This document shows positions 1 through 5,651 of a DNA stretch of 6,550 bases, piece after piece. The stretch is from Chloroflexota bacterium (GTDB taxonomy: Bacteria > Chloroflexota > UBA6077 > FW602-bin22 > JACQUS01), in assembly GCA_016210125.1 (NCBI GenBank), contig JACQUS010000575.1, positions 1 to 6,550 of the forward strand, given 5' to 3'. The translations under genes were made by a program, and so were the position numbers. The notes under the pieces are model-generated. The model saw only the letters and a list, made by a program, of their open reading frames with translations, did not search any database and had not been told where the DNA came from. Within the stretch, counting starts at the first letter, position 1, and every line of letters starts with the position of its first letter.

Positions 1-187
1 CGGGGTTAGGTAAATCGTTGACCGCCAGCAGGTCGGCCAGCGTCAAGCCGTACTGCTGAGCGATGCGCGTGAGCGTCTCGCCCGGCTGGACCATGTGCTC
101 GGTTGGCTCCGCCCACGCGCGCTGCGCGAGCGGCACGACCGACGCGCTAGTCGCCACCACCAGGGCGACGAGCAGACGCAACACCAT
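1..187 (-). CDS. Secreted LysM-domain protein, N-terminal part (runs off window)
   Basis: Reading leftward from the ATG at 187-185 gives 62 codons with no stop before the window edge. Residues 1-26 look like a Sec signal peptide: a short N-terminus with R4, a hydrophobic core (LLVALVVA), and an AWA cleavage motif at about 24-26. Residues 31-62 match the start of a LysM module: HMVQPGETLTRIAQQYGLTL followed by ADLLAVNDLPNP, carrying the typical V-x-x-G-E-T-L, I-A-x-x-Y-G and L-x-x-x-N motifs. LysM domains bind N-acetylglucosamine chains, so the protein is probably exported and held at peptidoglycan. Any catalytic domain (peptidase M23, NlpC/P60, amidase) would lie beyond position 1 and cannot be judged. 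The start is well supported by AAGGAGGT at 204-197, nine bases upstream, and by a promoter at 276-248. This short frame is separate from the longer antisense reading in the same place. Confidence 0.86.
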   Translation of the reverse strand, partial: MVLRLLVALVVATSASVVPLAQRAWAEPTEHMVQPGETLTRIAQQYGLTLADLLAVNDLPNP

Positions 188-196
188 CGTTCTGGT

Positions 197-204
197 ACCT
201 CCTT
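197..204 (-). promoter_or_regulatory. Strong Shine-Dalgarno of the LysM gene
   Basis: The minus strand reads AAGGAGGT, a perfect anti-16S match, with a nine-base spacer to the ATG at 187. It fixes the start of the LysM gene and suggests efficient translation. Confidence 0.85.
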
Positions 205-247
205 AACGTATGAAGTCAGAAATAGTGTCATCGGCACGACGCGTCCG

Positions 248-276
248 AGTGTAGAGGTCTGGCCTGCTGCTGTCAA
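248..276 (-). promoter_or_regulatory. Sigma-70-type promoter of the LysM gene
   Basis: On the minus strand TTGACA (276-271, exact -35 consensus) is followed by a 17-base spacer and TACACT (253-248, four of six matches to TATAAT). Transcription would begin near 241, leaving a leader of about 55 bases before the ATG at 187. In such GC-rich DNA an exact -35 box with ideal spacing facing a gene is unlikely by chance, but the assignment rests on pattern alone. Confidence 0.7.
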
Positions 277-318
277 ATCGAGCGCTCGCCGCGGCGCTAG
301 CTCAAGGCCGTCGGCCCG

Positions 319-347
319 TTGCTCCCCGCGTGGGCCGCCCGTACAAT
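319..347 (+). promoter_or_regulatory. Probable promoter of the 371-1802 gene set
   Basis: TACAAT at 342-347 matches five of six -10 positions and sits 17 bases after TTGCTC (319-324), which keeps the TTG of the -35 box. Transcription would begin near 354, giving a leader of under 20 bases that just includes the ribosome site GAGGAGGTG at 358-366. The -35 box is poor, so an activator or moderate basal strength is possible. Confidence 0.5.
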
Positions 348-370
348 ACGGGTGAGCGAGGAGGTGCGCG

Positions 371-655
371 ATGGCGGCAGTCGCCGTGGTCCGTCCTGTG
401 CACTTCCTGCCCGGGCGCGAGGCCGAGGCCATTGCCTGGGCCAAGGAGACGGAGAGTATTCGCCAGCGGTGGGGTATGCAGCAACAGCTCATCCTCAAAG
501 GGGCCGTCGACCGCTCGGCCTATATGCTCGTGCAGGTTTGGGAGAGTATGGACGCGTACCAAGCCTGGCGCCGCAGTCCCGAGCGCGCGCGCCTGTCACG
601 CGAGGGCCAGCGCTTCGTTCTCTACGACCCCAGCGATTTGTACGACCTCATGTGA
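371..655 (+). CDS. ABM-like dimeric alpha/beta-barrel protein
   Basis: A 94-residue protein. Its ATG follows GAGGAGGTG (358-366), which decides the start. The order of elements fits a single ferredoxin-like domain of the antibiotic-biosynthesis-monooxygenase / stress-responsive dimeric alpha-beta barrel superfamily: a first strand (AAVAVVRPVHFLPG, 2-15), a helix rich in A and E (17-31), strands around QQQLILKG (37-44) and YMLVQVWES (51-59), then the characteristic helix DAYQAWRRSPERARL (61-75). The length is usual for the family. Members act as homodimers and include cofactor-free monooxygenases, haem-degrading enzymes and binding proteins, so the fold is more certain than the activity. No signal peptide or cysteine is present. 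It is the first gene of an overlapping trio: its stop TGA (653-655) overlaps the GTG start at 652. The presence of a deacetylase and a membrane protein downstream does not identify a substrate. Confidence 0.8.
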   Translation: MAAVAVVRPVHFLPGREAEAIAWAKETESIRQRWGMQQQLILKGAVDRSAYMLVQVWESMDAYQAWRRSPERARLSREGQRFVLYDPSDLYDLM

Positions 656-912
656 CGCGCGCCGTGTCGTACCGCCGCTGGGCGCTGCTCCTGCTGTGGG
701 GCCCGATTCCCCTGCTCGTCCTGTGGAGCGTCATCGCGCCGAGTCGCGAGCTGCGCCTCCTGGGCTTCGGCATCTATCTCATGCTCACGGCCATCGGCTG
801 GGCCATCGTCGCACCGAGCCGGCGGCTGGGGCTGGCCGGCTTCGTCCTCTGCCTCGTCCTGATCGCGGCCACCCTGTACCTCGCCGTCCAGCCGGGGCGT
901 GCGCCGCAGTGA
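652..912 (+). CDS. Small three-helix membrane protein, unknown function
   Basis: An 86-residue frame starting at GTG 652, which overlaps the preceding stop as GTGA; no separate ribosome site is visible, so translation is probably coupled. A second GTG at 664 is an alternative start. Three hydrophobic segments are clear: about residues 11-28 (ALLLLWGPIPLLVLWSVI), 37-53 (LLGFGIYLMLTAIGWAI) and 61-82 (LGLAGFVLCLVLIAATLYLA). The links between helices 1-2 and 2-3 are short and both contain APSR followed by a basic stretch, so helices 1-2 and 2-3 look like a weak internal repeat. R4, R9 and R10 lie before helix 1 and favour an inside N-terminus. I do not recognise a family. It probably sits in the cytoplasmic membrane. 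Its stop (910-912) overlaps the GTG start of the deacetylase at 909, so the three proteins are likely made together. The same frame is open back to 319, but that upstream part overlaps the ABM gene and is not membrane-like. Confidence 0.72.
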   Translation: MTRAVSYRRWALLLLWGPIPLLVLWSVIAPSRELRLLGFGIYLMLTAIGWAIVAPSRRLGLAGFVLCLVLIAATLYLAVQPGRAPQ

Positions 913-1802
913 CGCCGCCGGCCTTCGTCCACGACGACGCCTACCACGCCGAGATCGGGCCGCACGTCTTCCCGATCAGTAAGTACCGGCTGGTGCGCGA
1001 TGGCTTGGACGCCGCCGGCGTCGTGCGCGACGACGCGGTGCTGCGCCCCGAGCCCATCTCCGACGAGGACGTGCTGCTCGTGCATTCGCCCGCCTACCTC
1101 GACGATCTGCGCCACTTGCGCTGGACGCACCGCACGCGCGCCTCGGAGATCGTCCTGACGGACGAGCTGATCGCCGCCTACCGCCTGGCCAGCGGCGGCA
1201 CGCTGCTGGCCTGCCGGGAGGCGCTGGCGCGCGGCCGCGCGATGAACTTGGGCGGCGGCTTCCACCACGCGTTCCCCGACCGCGCCGAGGGCTTCTGCTA
1301 CGTCAACGACGTGGCCGTCGCCGTCCGCCGCCTCCAGCGCGACGGCCTCATCCGCCGCGCGCTGATCGTCGACTGCGACCTGCACCAGGGCAACGGCACG
1401 GCGTTAATCTTCCGTGGCGATCCGCGCGTCTACACGTTCTCCATCCACCAGGACAACCTGTACCCGGTCAAGCAGCCCAGCGATCTCGACATCGGCCTGC
1501 CAGACTTCACCGGCGACGAGGAGTACCTCGGGCACTTGGAGCGCCACGTGCCGCGCATGCTCGACGAGCTCCATCCCGACCTGGCGGTCTACCTGGCTGG
1601 CGCTGATCCGTTTATGCGCGACCAGCTCGGCATGCTGGCGCTGACCTTCGAAGGCTTGCGCCGGCGCGATGAGCTGGTCATCGGCGGGTGCGTTGGCCGC
1701 GGCGTCCCCGTCGCCGTGGTGCTGGCCGGGGGCTACGCCGAGGACGTGCACGACACGGTGCGCATCCACGTGGCCACCGGCCACGTGCTGGCGCAGGCGT
1801 AG
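909..1802 (+). CDS. Histone deacetylase-superfamily protein (class IV/HDAC11-like)
   Basis: A 297-residue zinc amidohydrolase that should remove acyl groups from lysines, polyamines or small amides in the cytoplasm. Family landmarks are all present: GGGFHHAF (115-122) with the paired catalytic histidines H119-H120; GFCYVNDVAVAV (128-139); DCDLHQGNGTA (155-165) with zinc ligands D157 and H159; FSIHQDNLYP (177-186); LAGADPF (229-235) with the third zinc ligand D233; and LAGGYAED (272-279) with the transition-state tyrosine Y276. The length and the GADP(F)-x3-DxLGxLxLT pattern fit the compact bacterial class IV / AcuC-like group more than the longer acetylpolyamine amidohydrolases. The start is GTG 909, chosen because it overlaps the preceding stop as GTGA and is followed directly by conserved sequence (FVHDDAYHAEIGPHVFPISK). 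The frame stays open far upstream, but there it overlaps two genes. The active site is complete, so activity is expected; the substrate cannot be read from the sequence. Confidence 0.93.
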   Translation: MTPPAFVHDDAYHAEIGPHVFPISKYRLVRDGLDAAGVVRDDAVLRPEPISDEDVLLVHSPAYLDDLRHLRWTHRTRASEIVLTDELIAAYRLASGGTLLACREALARGRAMNLGGGFHHAFPDRAEGFCYVNDVAVAVRRLQRDGLIRRALIVDCDLHQGNGTALIFRGDPRVYTFSIHQDNLYPVKQPSDLDIGLPDFTGDEEYLGHLERHVPRMLDELHPDLAVYLAGADPFMRDQLGMLALTFEGLRRRDELVIGGCVGRGVPVAVVLAGGYAEDVHDTVRIHVATGHVLAQA

Positions 1803-1815
1803 CTGCGCCGCGAAG

Positions 1816-1824
1816 TGCTACACT
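1816..1824 (+). promoter_or_regulatory. Possible extended -10 promoter for the aldo/keto reductase
   Basis: TGCTACACT has the TGn extension and a four-of-six -10 hexamer, in the 65-base gap after the deacetylase stop. No -35 box is visible at 17-18 bases upstream. The start point would be near 1831, about 37 bases before the ATG. It could give the reductase gene separate expression, though read-through from the upstream unit is equally possible. Confidence 0.35.
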
Positions 1825-1867
1825 CGCTAGAGCACGCTGCTGCGTGGCATCTTCCGGCGAGGAGACG

Positions 1868-2866
1868 ATGCGCTACCGCACCATCGCGAACACGGACGTG
1901 AGGGTCTCGGAGGTCGGCTTCGGCGTCTGGACGGTCTCCACCACCTGGTGGGGCGGCAAGAGCGAGGACGAGGCCGTCGCGCTGCTGCGCCTAGCCTACG
2001 ACCTCGGCGTGACGCTCTTCGACACCGCCGACACCTACGGCAACGGTCTGGGCGAGACGATCCTGGCCAAGGCGCTGGGCGACAAGCGCCACGAGATCAT
2101 CATCTCGTCCAAGGTCGGCTACGACTTCTACAGCCACGCCGAGCCGCGCACCGGCCAGCGCGAGCTGCCCCAGAACTACACGCCGGGTTTCCTGCGCTTC
2201 GCGCTGGAGCAGAGCCTCCGCCGGCTCGGCACGGACTACATCGACGTCTACCAGCTCCACAACCCGCGCATGGACGCCATGCTGCGCGACGACCTCTTCG
2301 CCGAGCTGGAGAGGCTCTACGCCGCCGGGACGATCCGCGCGTACGGCGCGGCGACCGGCCCGGCGCTGCCCGGCACCGAGCACACCGACGAGGCCATGCG
2401 CGCGCGGCCGAGCATGCACGTCGTGCAGATCATTTACAACCTGCTGGAGCAGGACCCCGGTCGGCGCTTCTTCCCCGTGGCCGGCGAGACGGAGACAAGC
2501 ATCTTCGTGCGCGTGCCGCACTCGTCGGGGCTGCTGGAGGGCAGGTACACGCCAGACACGACCTTCCCGCCGACGGACCACCGCAGCCACCGGCCGCGCT
2601 CCTGGCTCATCGACGGGCTGAAGAAGGTGGCGAAGCTGGACTTCGTGACGAACGGCCGGCCGATGACCATCGGCCAGGCGGCGCTCAAGTACGTCCTGGC
2701 CGAGCCGACGATCGTCTCGGCGCTGCCGAACATCTACGACGCCGCGCAGCTCCGCGAGTTTGCCACGGCGCCGGACTGCCCGGACCTGAGCGCCGCGGAC
2801 CTGGCGCGCATCGCCCACCTCTACGAGCACGACTTCTACCTGGAACCGGAGCCGGCGGCGCGCTGA
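1868..2866 (+). CDS. Aldo/keto reductase (NADPH-dependent oxidoreductase)
   Basis: A 332-residue cytoplasmic enzyme of the aldo/keto reductase TIM-barrel superfamily, expected to reduce aldehydes or ketones with NAD(P)H. The catalytic tetrad is complete: D52 and Y57 in LFDTADTYGNGLGE (50-63), K82 in IISSKVGYD (78-86) and H131 in YQLHNPR (128-134). N-terminal TDVRVSEVGFGVW (9-21) is the family's first-strand signature. The 210-245 stretch (SIFVRVPHSSGLLEGRYTPD, then the DHRSHRPRSW segment) replaces the usual late-barrel loop and resembles a subgroup seen in thermophilic and soil bacteria. LPNIYDAAQLREFA (286-299) is the cofactor-contact region near the C-terminus. The ATG at 1868 follows GAGGAG (1859-1864) with a short three-base spacer and begins directly with MRYRTIANTDVRVSE, so longer starts in this frame, which run into the deacetylase gene, are not credible. 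The physiological substrate is unknown. Confidence 0.92.
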   Translation: MRYRTIANTDVRVSEVGFGVWTVSTTWWGGKSEDEAVALLRLAYDLGVTLFDTADTYGNGLGETILAKALGDKRHEIIISSKVGYDFYSHAEPRTGQRELPQNYTPGFLRFALEQSLRRLGTDYIDVYQLHNPRMDAMLRDDLFAELERLYAAGTIRAYGAATGPALPGTEHTDEAMRARPSMHVVQIIYNLLEQDPGRRFFPVAGETETSIFVRVPHSSGLLEGRYTPDTTFPPTDHRSHRPRSWLIDGLKKVAKLDFVTNGRPMTIGQAALKYVLAEPTIVSALPNIYDAAQLREFATAPDCPDLSAADLARIAHLYEHDFYLEPEPAAR

Positions 2867-2871
2867 GCGCG

Positions 2872-2893
2872 GGCGGGCGAGCCTGTGCCCGCC
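2872..2893 (+). terminator. GC hairpin after the aldo/keto reductase stop
   Basis: GGCGGGC (2872-2878) and GCCCGCC (2887-2893) form a perfect seven-pair stem with an eight-base loop, starting five bases after the stop codon. No T-run follows, so it would be an imperfect terminator or a 3'-end-protecting hairpin rather than a standard intrinsic terminator. Confidence 0.4.
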
Positions 2894-2905
2894 GACACGC
2901 GGCAG

Positions 2906-2980
2906 CGCACGGCGCTGTCCGCCACCGGGCGGCCGGCCCGGTAGGCCGTGCGACCGCGCTTTGGGGTCGCGGAGCGGTCG
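2906..2980 (+). other. Structured gene-free leader with nested inverted repeats
   Basis: Three perfect inverted repeats occupy the rest of the gap before the fusion gene. ACCGGGC/GCCCGGT (2924-2930 with 2936-2942) has a five-base loop. It is enclosed by CGCACGGC/GCCGTGCG (2906-2913 with 2945-2952). CGACCGC/GCGGTCG (2951-2957 with 2974-2980) follows and shares two bases with the outer stem. These could form part of a folded 5' leader of the gene at 3010. Hairpins arise easily by chance in DNA this GC-rich, and I recognise no known riboswitch class. Confidence 0.35.
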
Positions 2981-3009
2981 ATCGGCGGCTAGGTGACGAG
3001 AGGCCTCGG

Positions 3010-4341
3010 GTGCCGACTGAGGAGCAACTGCCGCTCGCCGAGCGCCTGCTGCGCCTGCTCCAGCATCTCGGCGTCCCGCGGGCACACGTCGCGGCAAGCT
3101 GGGCGCAGGACTACCTCGGGCTGCTCGGCGCGCACCCCGAGGTCGTCGCCTCGCTTATCCTCGTCTGCCCGCGCATGGATCTCGACGTCGGCGCGCTGGC
3201 GCCGGTGGCCCCGCGCCTGCTGCTGATCCACGGCGACTGCGGGCCGCAGGCGTCCGTCGTGCCGGACGTGCTGCCGCACCTGCGCGGGGCGGCGCACGTC
3301 ACGCTCTCGGGCTACGCCGACGCGGTGTGGGCCGACGCGATCGCCGACCGGTCGGACCAGGTCGGTCGCGCCATGCTCGACTTCCTGGCGGGCATGGACC
3401 ACGCGCAGCCGATGCCGCCCCTGTGCCTGCCCACGGGGGTGGGCGAGGTTGCGGGCCTGGCCTACCGCGTCTGCGGGAGCGGGCCGCCGCTCCTGCTGCT
3501 GCCCCTCGGCTTCGCTGCCTCGCAGTGGGACGCGCTGGAGGCAAGGCTCGCCGAGCGGTACTGCACCATCGTCCTTGGCGGCCGGCACGTCGGTCCGGTG
3601 GCCATCCTCGAAGAGCGGGGCTGCGCGGCGGGCTATCAGCGCATGTTCCGCAGCGTGATCGACGAGGTGCAGTTGCGGCCGGGCGAGGCCATCTTGGACG
3701 TCGGCTGCGGCACCGGCGTCTTGGACCGCTGGCTCGCCCGGCACACCGCCGACGCGAACCGCATCGTCGCCGTGGACGCGAACGGCTATCTGCTGCGCGA
3801 GGCCAAGGCGTTCGCGCGCCAAGAGGGGCTAGCCGAGCGGATCACCTTCCACGAAGGGCGCGCCGAGGCGCTGCCCTTCCCGGACGCGAGCTTCGACGTG
3901 GCCCTGTCGGTGACCGTGTTGGAGGAGGGCGACGCCGAGCGCATGCTGGCCGAGCTGCTCCGCGTGGCCAGGCCCGGCGGGCGGGTGGCGGCCATCGTGC
4001 GCGCCGTGGACATGCCGGGGTGGATCAACCTGCCTCTGCGGCGCGACCTGAAGGTCAAGGCCGAGTTCCCATTCCCCGGTGCTGGCGTCGCCGCCGGCGG
4101 ATGCGCCGACGCCAGCCTCTACCGGCGCTTCTGCGCCGCGGGGCTGTCGCGGGTGAGCATGTGGCCGTACCTCGCGGCCTTCGAGGACGGCCCACGCGCG
4201 CGAATCATCGAGCGCGGCATGCGAACTCGGCTCGCCGGAACGGAGCTGGAGGAGTGGGCACAGGCGACGGCCCACGCGGAGGCCGACGGGACGTTCTTCG
4301 TCTGCCAGCCGTTCCACTGCGCCGTAGGGACGAAGCGCTGA
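3010..4341 (+). CDS. Degenerate alpha/beta-hydrolase fused to SAM methyltransferase
   Basis: A 443-residue fusion. Residues 1-130 resemble the C-terminal half of an alpha/beta hydrolase: a nucleophile-elbow-like HVAASWAQDYLGLL (26-39), the strand LILVCP (49-54), a late LLLIHGD strand (70-76) and GYADAVWADAIADR (101-114). The elbow glycines of G-x-S-x-G are alanines, and the expected catalytic His is not visible, so hydrolase activity is doubtful. Residues 145-195 look like the opening of a second hydrolase (YRVCGSGPPLLLLPLGF, 152-168). Residues 205-390 are a complete class I methyltransferase: motif I ILDVGCGTG (228-236), acidic D256 in VAVDAN, EALPFPDASFDVALS (286-300) and LRVARPGGRVAAIV (317-330). 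The reaction is likely SAM-dependent methylation of an unknown substrate. GTG 3010 is chosen as the start because conserved-looking sequence begins there and GAGAGG lies at 2998-3003; upstream the open frame is only a shadow of the reductase gene. Its stop overlaps the next ATG (TGATG). Confidence 0.85.
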   Translation: MPTEEQLPLAERLLRLLQHLGVPRAHVAASWAQDYLGLLGAHPEVVASLILVCPRMDLDVGALAPVAPRLLLIHGDCGPQASVVPDVLPHLRGAAHVTLSGYADAVWADAIADRSDQVGRAMLDFLAGMDHAQPMPPLCLPTGVGEVAGLAYRVCGSGPPLLLLPLGFAASQWDALEARLAERYCTIVLGGRHVGPVAILEERGCAAGYQRMFRSVIDEVQLRPGEAILDVGCGTGVLDRWLARHTADANRIVAVDANGYLLREAKAFARQEGLAERITFHEGRAEALPFPDASFDVALSVTVLEEGDAERMLAELLRVARPGGRVAAIVRAVDMPGWINLPLRRDLKVKAEFPFPGAGVAAGGCADASLYRRFCAAGLSRVSMWPYLAAFEDGPRARIIERGMRTRLAGTELEEWAQATAHAEADGTFFVCQPFHCAVGTKR

Positions 4342-5039
4342 TGCCGACGCCTTTTGCCCGCCTCGTCGCGCGGGTGCAGGCCTGCCGAGCCTGCCCGCGG
4401 ATGGAGGGCCGTGCGCGCGTGCTCGGGCCGGCGAACGGCCGGGTGCCGGCGGCGGTCCTGTTCGTCGCCGAGGCGCCCGGGCGTCTGGGGGCCGACCGCT
4501 GCGGCGTCCCGCTCGCTGGCGACCAGACCGGCCGCGCGTTCGCCACGCTGCTGCGCGCGGCCGGCCTCGACCGCGCGGCGGTCTTCGTCACGAATGCCGT
4601 CCTCTGCAACCCGCGCGACGCGCGCGGCCGCAACGCCCGGCCCACGGCGGCGGAGATTGCCAACTGCACGGCGCACCTGCGCGCCACGCTGGAGGCCGTG
4701 CGGCCGCGCTACGTGGCCGCTCTGGGGCAGGTCGCGCTGGCCGCTCTGGCGCGTGTGGCGCCGCACGGTGCCGTGCTGGCCCGCGACGTCGGCCGGCCGC
4801 TGCCCTGGCACGGAGGCTGGCTCGTCCCGCTCTACCACCCGGGGCCGCGGGCGCGCATCCACCGGCCCCTCGCGCGGCAGCTCGATGACTTCCGGCGGCT
4901 GGGGCAGCTCGTCGCGCCGCGCCGGTGCCGCGTCCGTGGGCGAGCGCTGGGCGCACCTCAGCGCGATCGCGCGGCGCCGGTCCGGGACGCCGTCGCCGGG
5001 GGCGCATCATCGAGCAGCGGCTGGAGCACGGCGACGTAG
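4341..5039 (+). CDS. Uracil-DNA glycosylase superfamily protein (Fe-S, family 4/5-like)
   Basis: A 232-residue protein starting at the ATG that shares one base with the preceding stop. It has the layout of iron-sulfur uracil-DNA glycosylases, which remove uracil from DNA in base-excision repair. Four cysteines in the right places could hold a [4Fe-4S] cluster: C15 and C18 (QACRACPRM), C89 (NAVLCNPRD) and C109 (IANCTAH). Motif 1 is FVAEAPGRLGADRCGVPLAG (41-60). It keeps EAPG but has Ala in place of the usual first Gly of GEAPG and lacks the following E-D pair. TNAVLCNP (84-91) matches the pyrimidine-binding strand, and LYHPGPR (164-170) is the second active-site motif with H166. The recognisable domain ends near residue 192; the last 40 residues are arginine-, alanine- and serine-rich and run into the opposite gene, so the tail may be a run-on. 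Exact family and base specificity are uncertain. Confidence 0.88.
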   Translation: MPTPFARLVARVQACRACPRMEGRARVLGPANGRVPAAVLFVAEAPGRLGADRCGVPLAGDQTGRAFATLLRAAGLDRAAVFVTNAVLCNPRDARGRNARPTAAEIANCTAHLRATLEAVRPRYVAALGQVALAALARVAPHGAVLARDVGRPLPWHGGWLVPLYHPGPRARIHRPLARQLDDFRRLGQLVAPRRCRVRGRALGAPQRDRAAPVRDAVAGGASSSSGWSTAT

Positions 5040-5479
5040 GCTGCCAAGCGCGTGGCCGCGCGCTCGGCTAGGGTCTCGTCGAGCCGCTCGGCTGGGAGCG
5101 TCTCGTAGAGGCGCACCCAGCCGCGGTCCCAGGGCTCCAGCTCGGCCTGGGCGCCGAGCGCGGCCTTGATCGGCAGGAGGTGGCCGTCGAGGTAGGCGAG
5201 CAAGCGCTGGTTCGTCGCGGCGTCGGCCTCCAGGTGCAGCCCGACCTCCAGGCGCTGGCTGCGGCCGTGGTACCAGACCTCGTAGTGCCGCCGCGGCTCG
5301 CCGAAGCTGAGCTGGGCCAGCCAGCCGCGCAGGCGCACCTGCGGCGCGGCCCACGGCGCGGGCAGCAGTGGCAGCGCGCGCTCGACGATGGCGCGGATGA
5401 GCTGGCTCGGCGCCCAGCCGGCGGGCAGTGGCGTGTGCGCGGCGCCGAAGCGCCGTCTTCGCTGCGCGCGTAGAGACAT
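4958..5479 (-). CDS. Uncharacterised 173-residue protein (DUF4268-like pattern)
   Basis: Starts at ATG 5479-5477, with AGAGAG at 5493-5488 eight bases upstream as a modest ribosome site; an out-of-frame ATG at 5487 opens a different, non-protein-like frame. The protein has a basic N-terminus (SLRAQRRRRFG), a helix around 25-40, an alternating segment RRHYEVWYHGRSQRLEVGLH (64-83) that reads as beta strands, ADAATNQRLLAYLDGHLLPI (86-105), and EPWDRGWVRLYETLP (115-129), then a helix ending in VLQPLLD (151-157). The sequence of strand, aspartate-asparagine helix, lone I-K/E-x2-LG and W-x-x-x-W/R-L strand recalls DUF4268-type and other small nuclease-associated folds, but the match is by eye only. 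No signal peptide or membrane helix. Its 3' end overlaps the glycosylase gene by 82 bases in convergent orientation. Function unknown. Confidence 0.75.
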   Translation of the reverse strand: MSLRAQRRRRFGAAHTPLPAGWAPSQLIRAIVERALPLLPAPWAAPQVRLRGWLAQLSFGEPRRHYEVWYHGRSQRLEVGLHLEADAATNQRLLAYLDGHLLPIKAALGAQAELEPWDRGWVRLYETLPAERLDETLAERAATRLAAYVAVLQPLLDDAPPATASRTGAARSR

Positions 5480-5608
5480 CTCCACATCTCTCTGATCTAA
5501 CTGGCGGCATCTGTCTGGCGGCGGCCGCACGCCGGTGGCCACGGCTGCCGTGAGCCCGACCAAAACGCCGTTGGCGGGCGGCCCCACCCCAGCCCGAGAC
5601 GGCCCGCA

Positions 5609-5627
5609 GAGGGGGCGGAGCCCCCTC
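5609..5627. repeat. Perfect GC hairpin
   Basis: GAGGGGGC (5609-5616) and GCCCCCTC (5620-5627) form an eight-pair stem with a GGA loop. Neither strand has a T-run after it, and no gene ends nearby, so a terminator role is not supported. It lies next to the larger REP-like hairpin. Confidence 0.5.
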
Positions 5628-5651
5628 CGCACTCCCCCCATCTCGTGGCTG

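Noticed and set aside
330..908. N-terminal extension of the deacetylase frame
   Set aside because: Open only because stops are rare in GC-rich DNA; it overlaps two better genes and has arginine/proline-rich, non-family sequence. The GTG at 909 is followed at once by family sequence.
774..1784. Long antisense frames opposite the deacetylase gene
   Set aside because: They mirror the codon pattern of the plus-strand gene and show no recognisable domain, ribosome site or promoter.
1948..3009. Long upstream extension of the hydrolase-methyltransferase frame
   Set aside because: This part is the out-of-frame shadow of the aldo/keto reductase gene, rich in R, A and P, without hydrolase-like strands. 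I also read the other two forward frames of 2867-3009 for a missing hydrolase N-terminus and found none.
1991..3097. 368-codon antisense frame opposite the reductase
   Set aside because: Composition is typical of a complementary shadow frame, and the plus-strand gene has a full catalytic tetrad.
4845..4865. RARIH in the glycosylase as the UDGX KRRIH signature
   Set aside because: It follows the HP motif directly, whereas the UDGX insertion lies elsewhere, and the motif 1 context differs. The likeness is probably accidental.
5609..5627. Intrinsic terminator
   Set aside because: Strong stem, but no T-run on either strand and no gene end close by.
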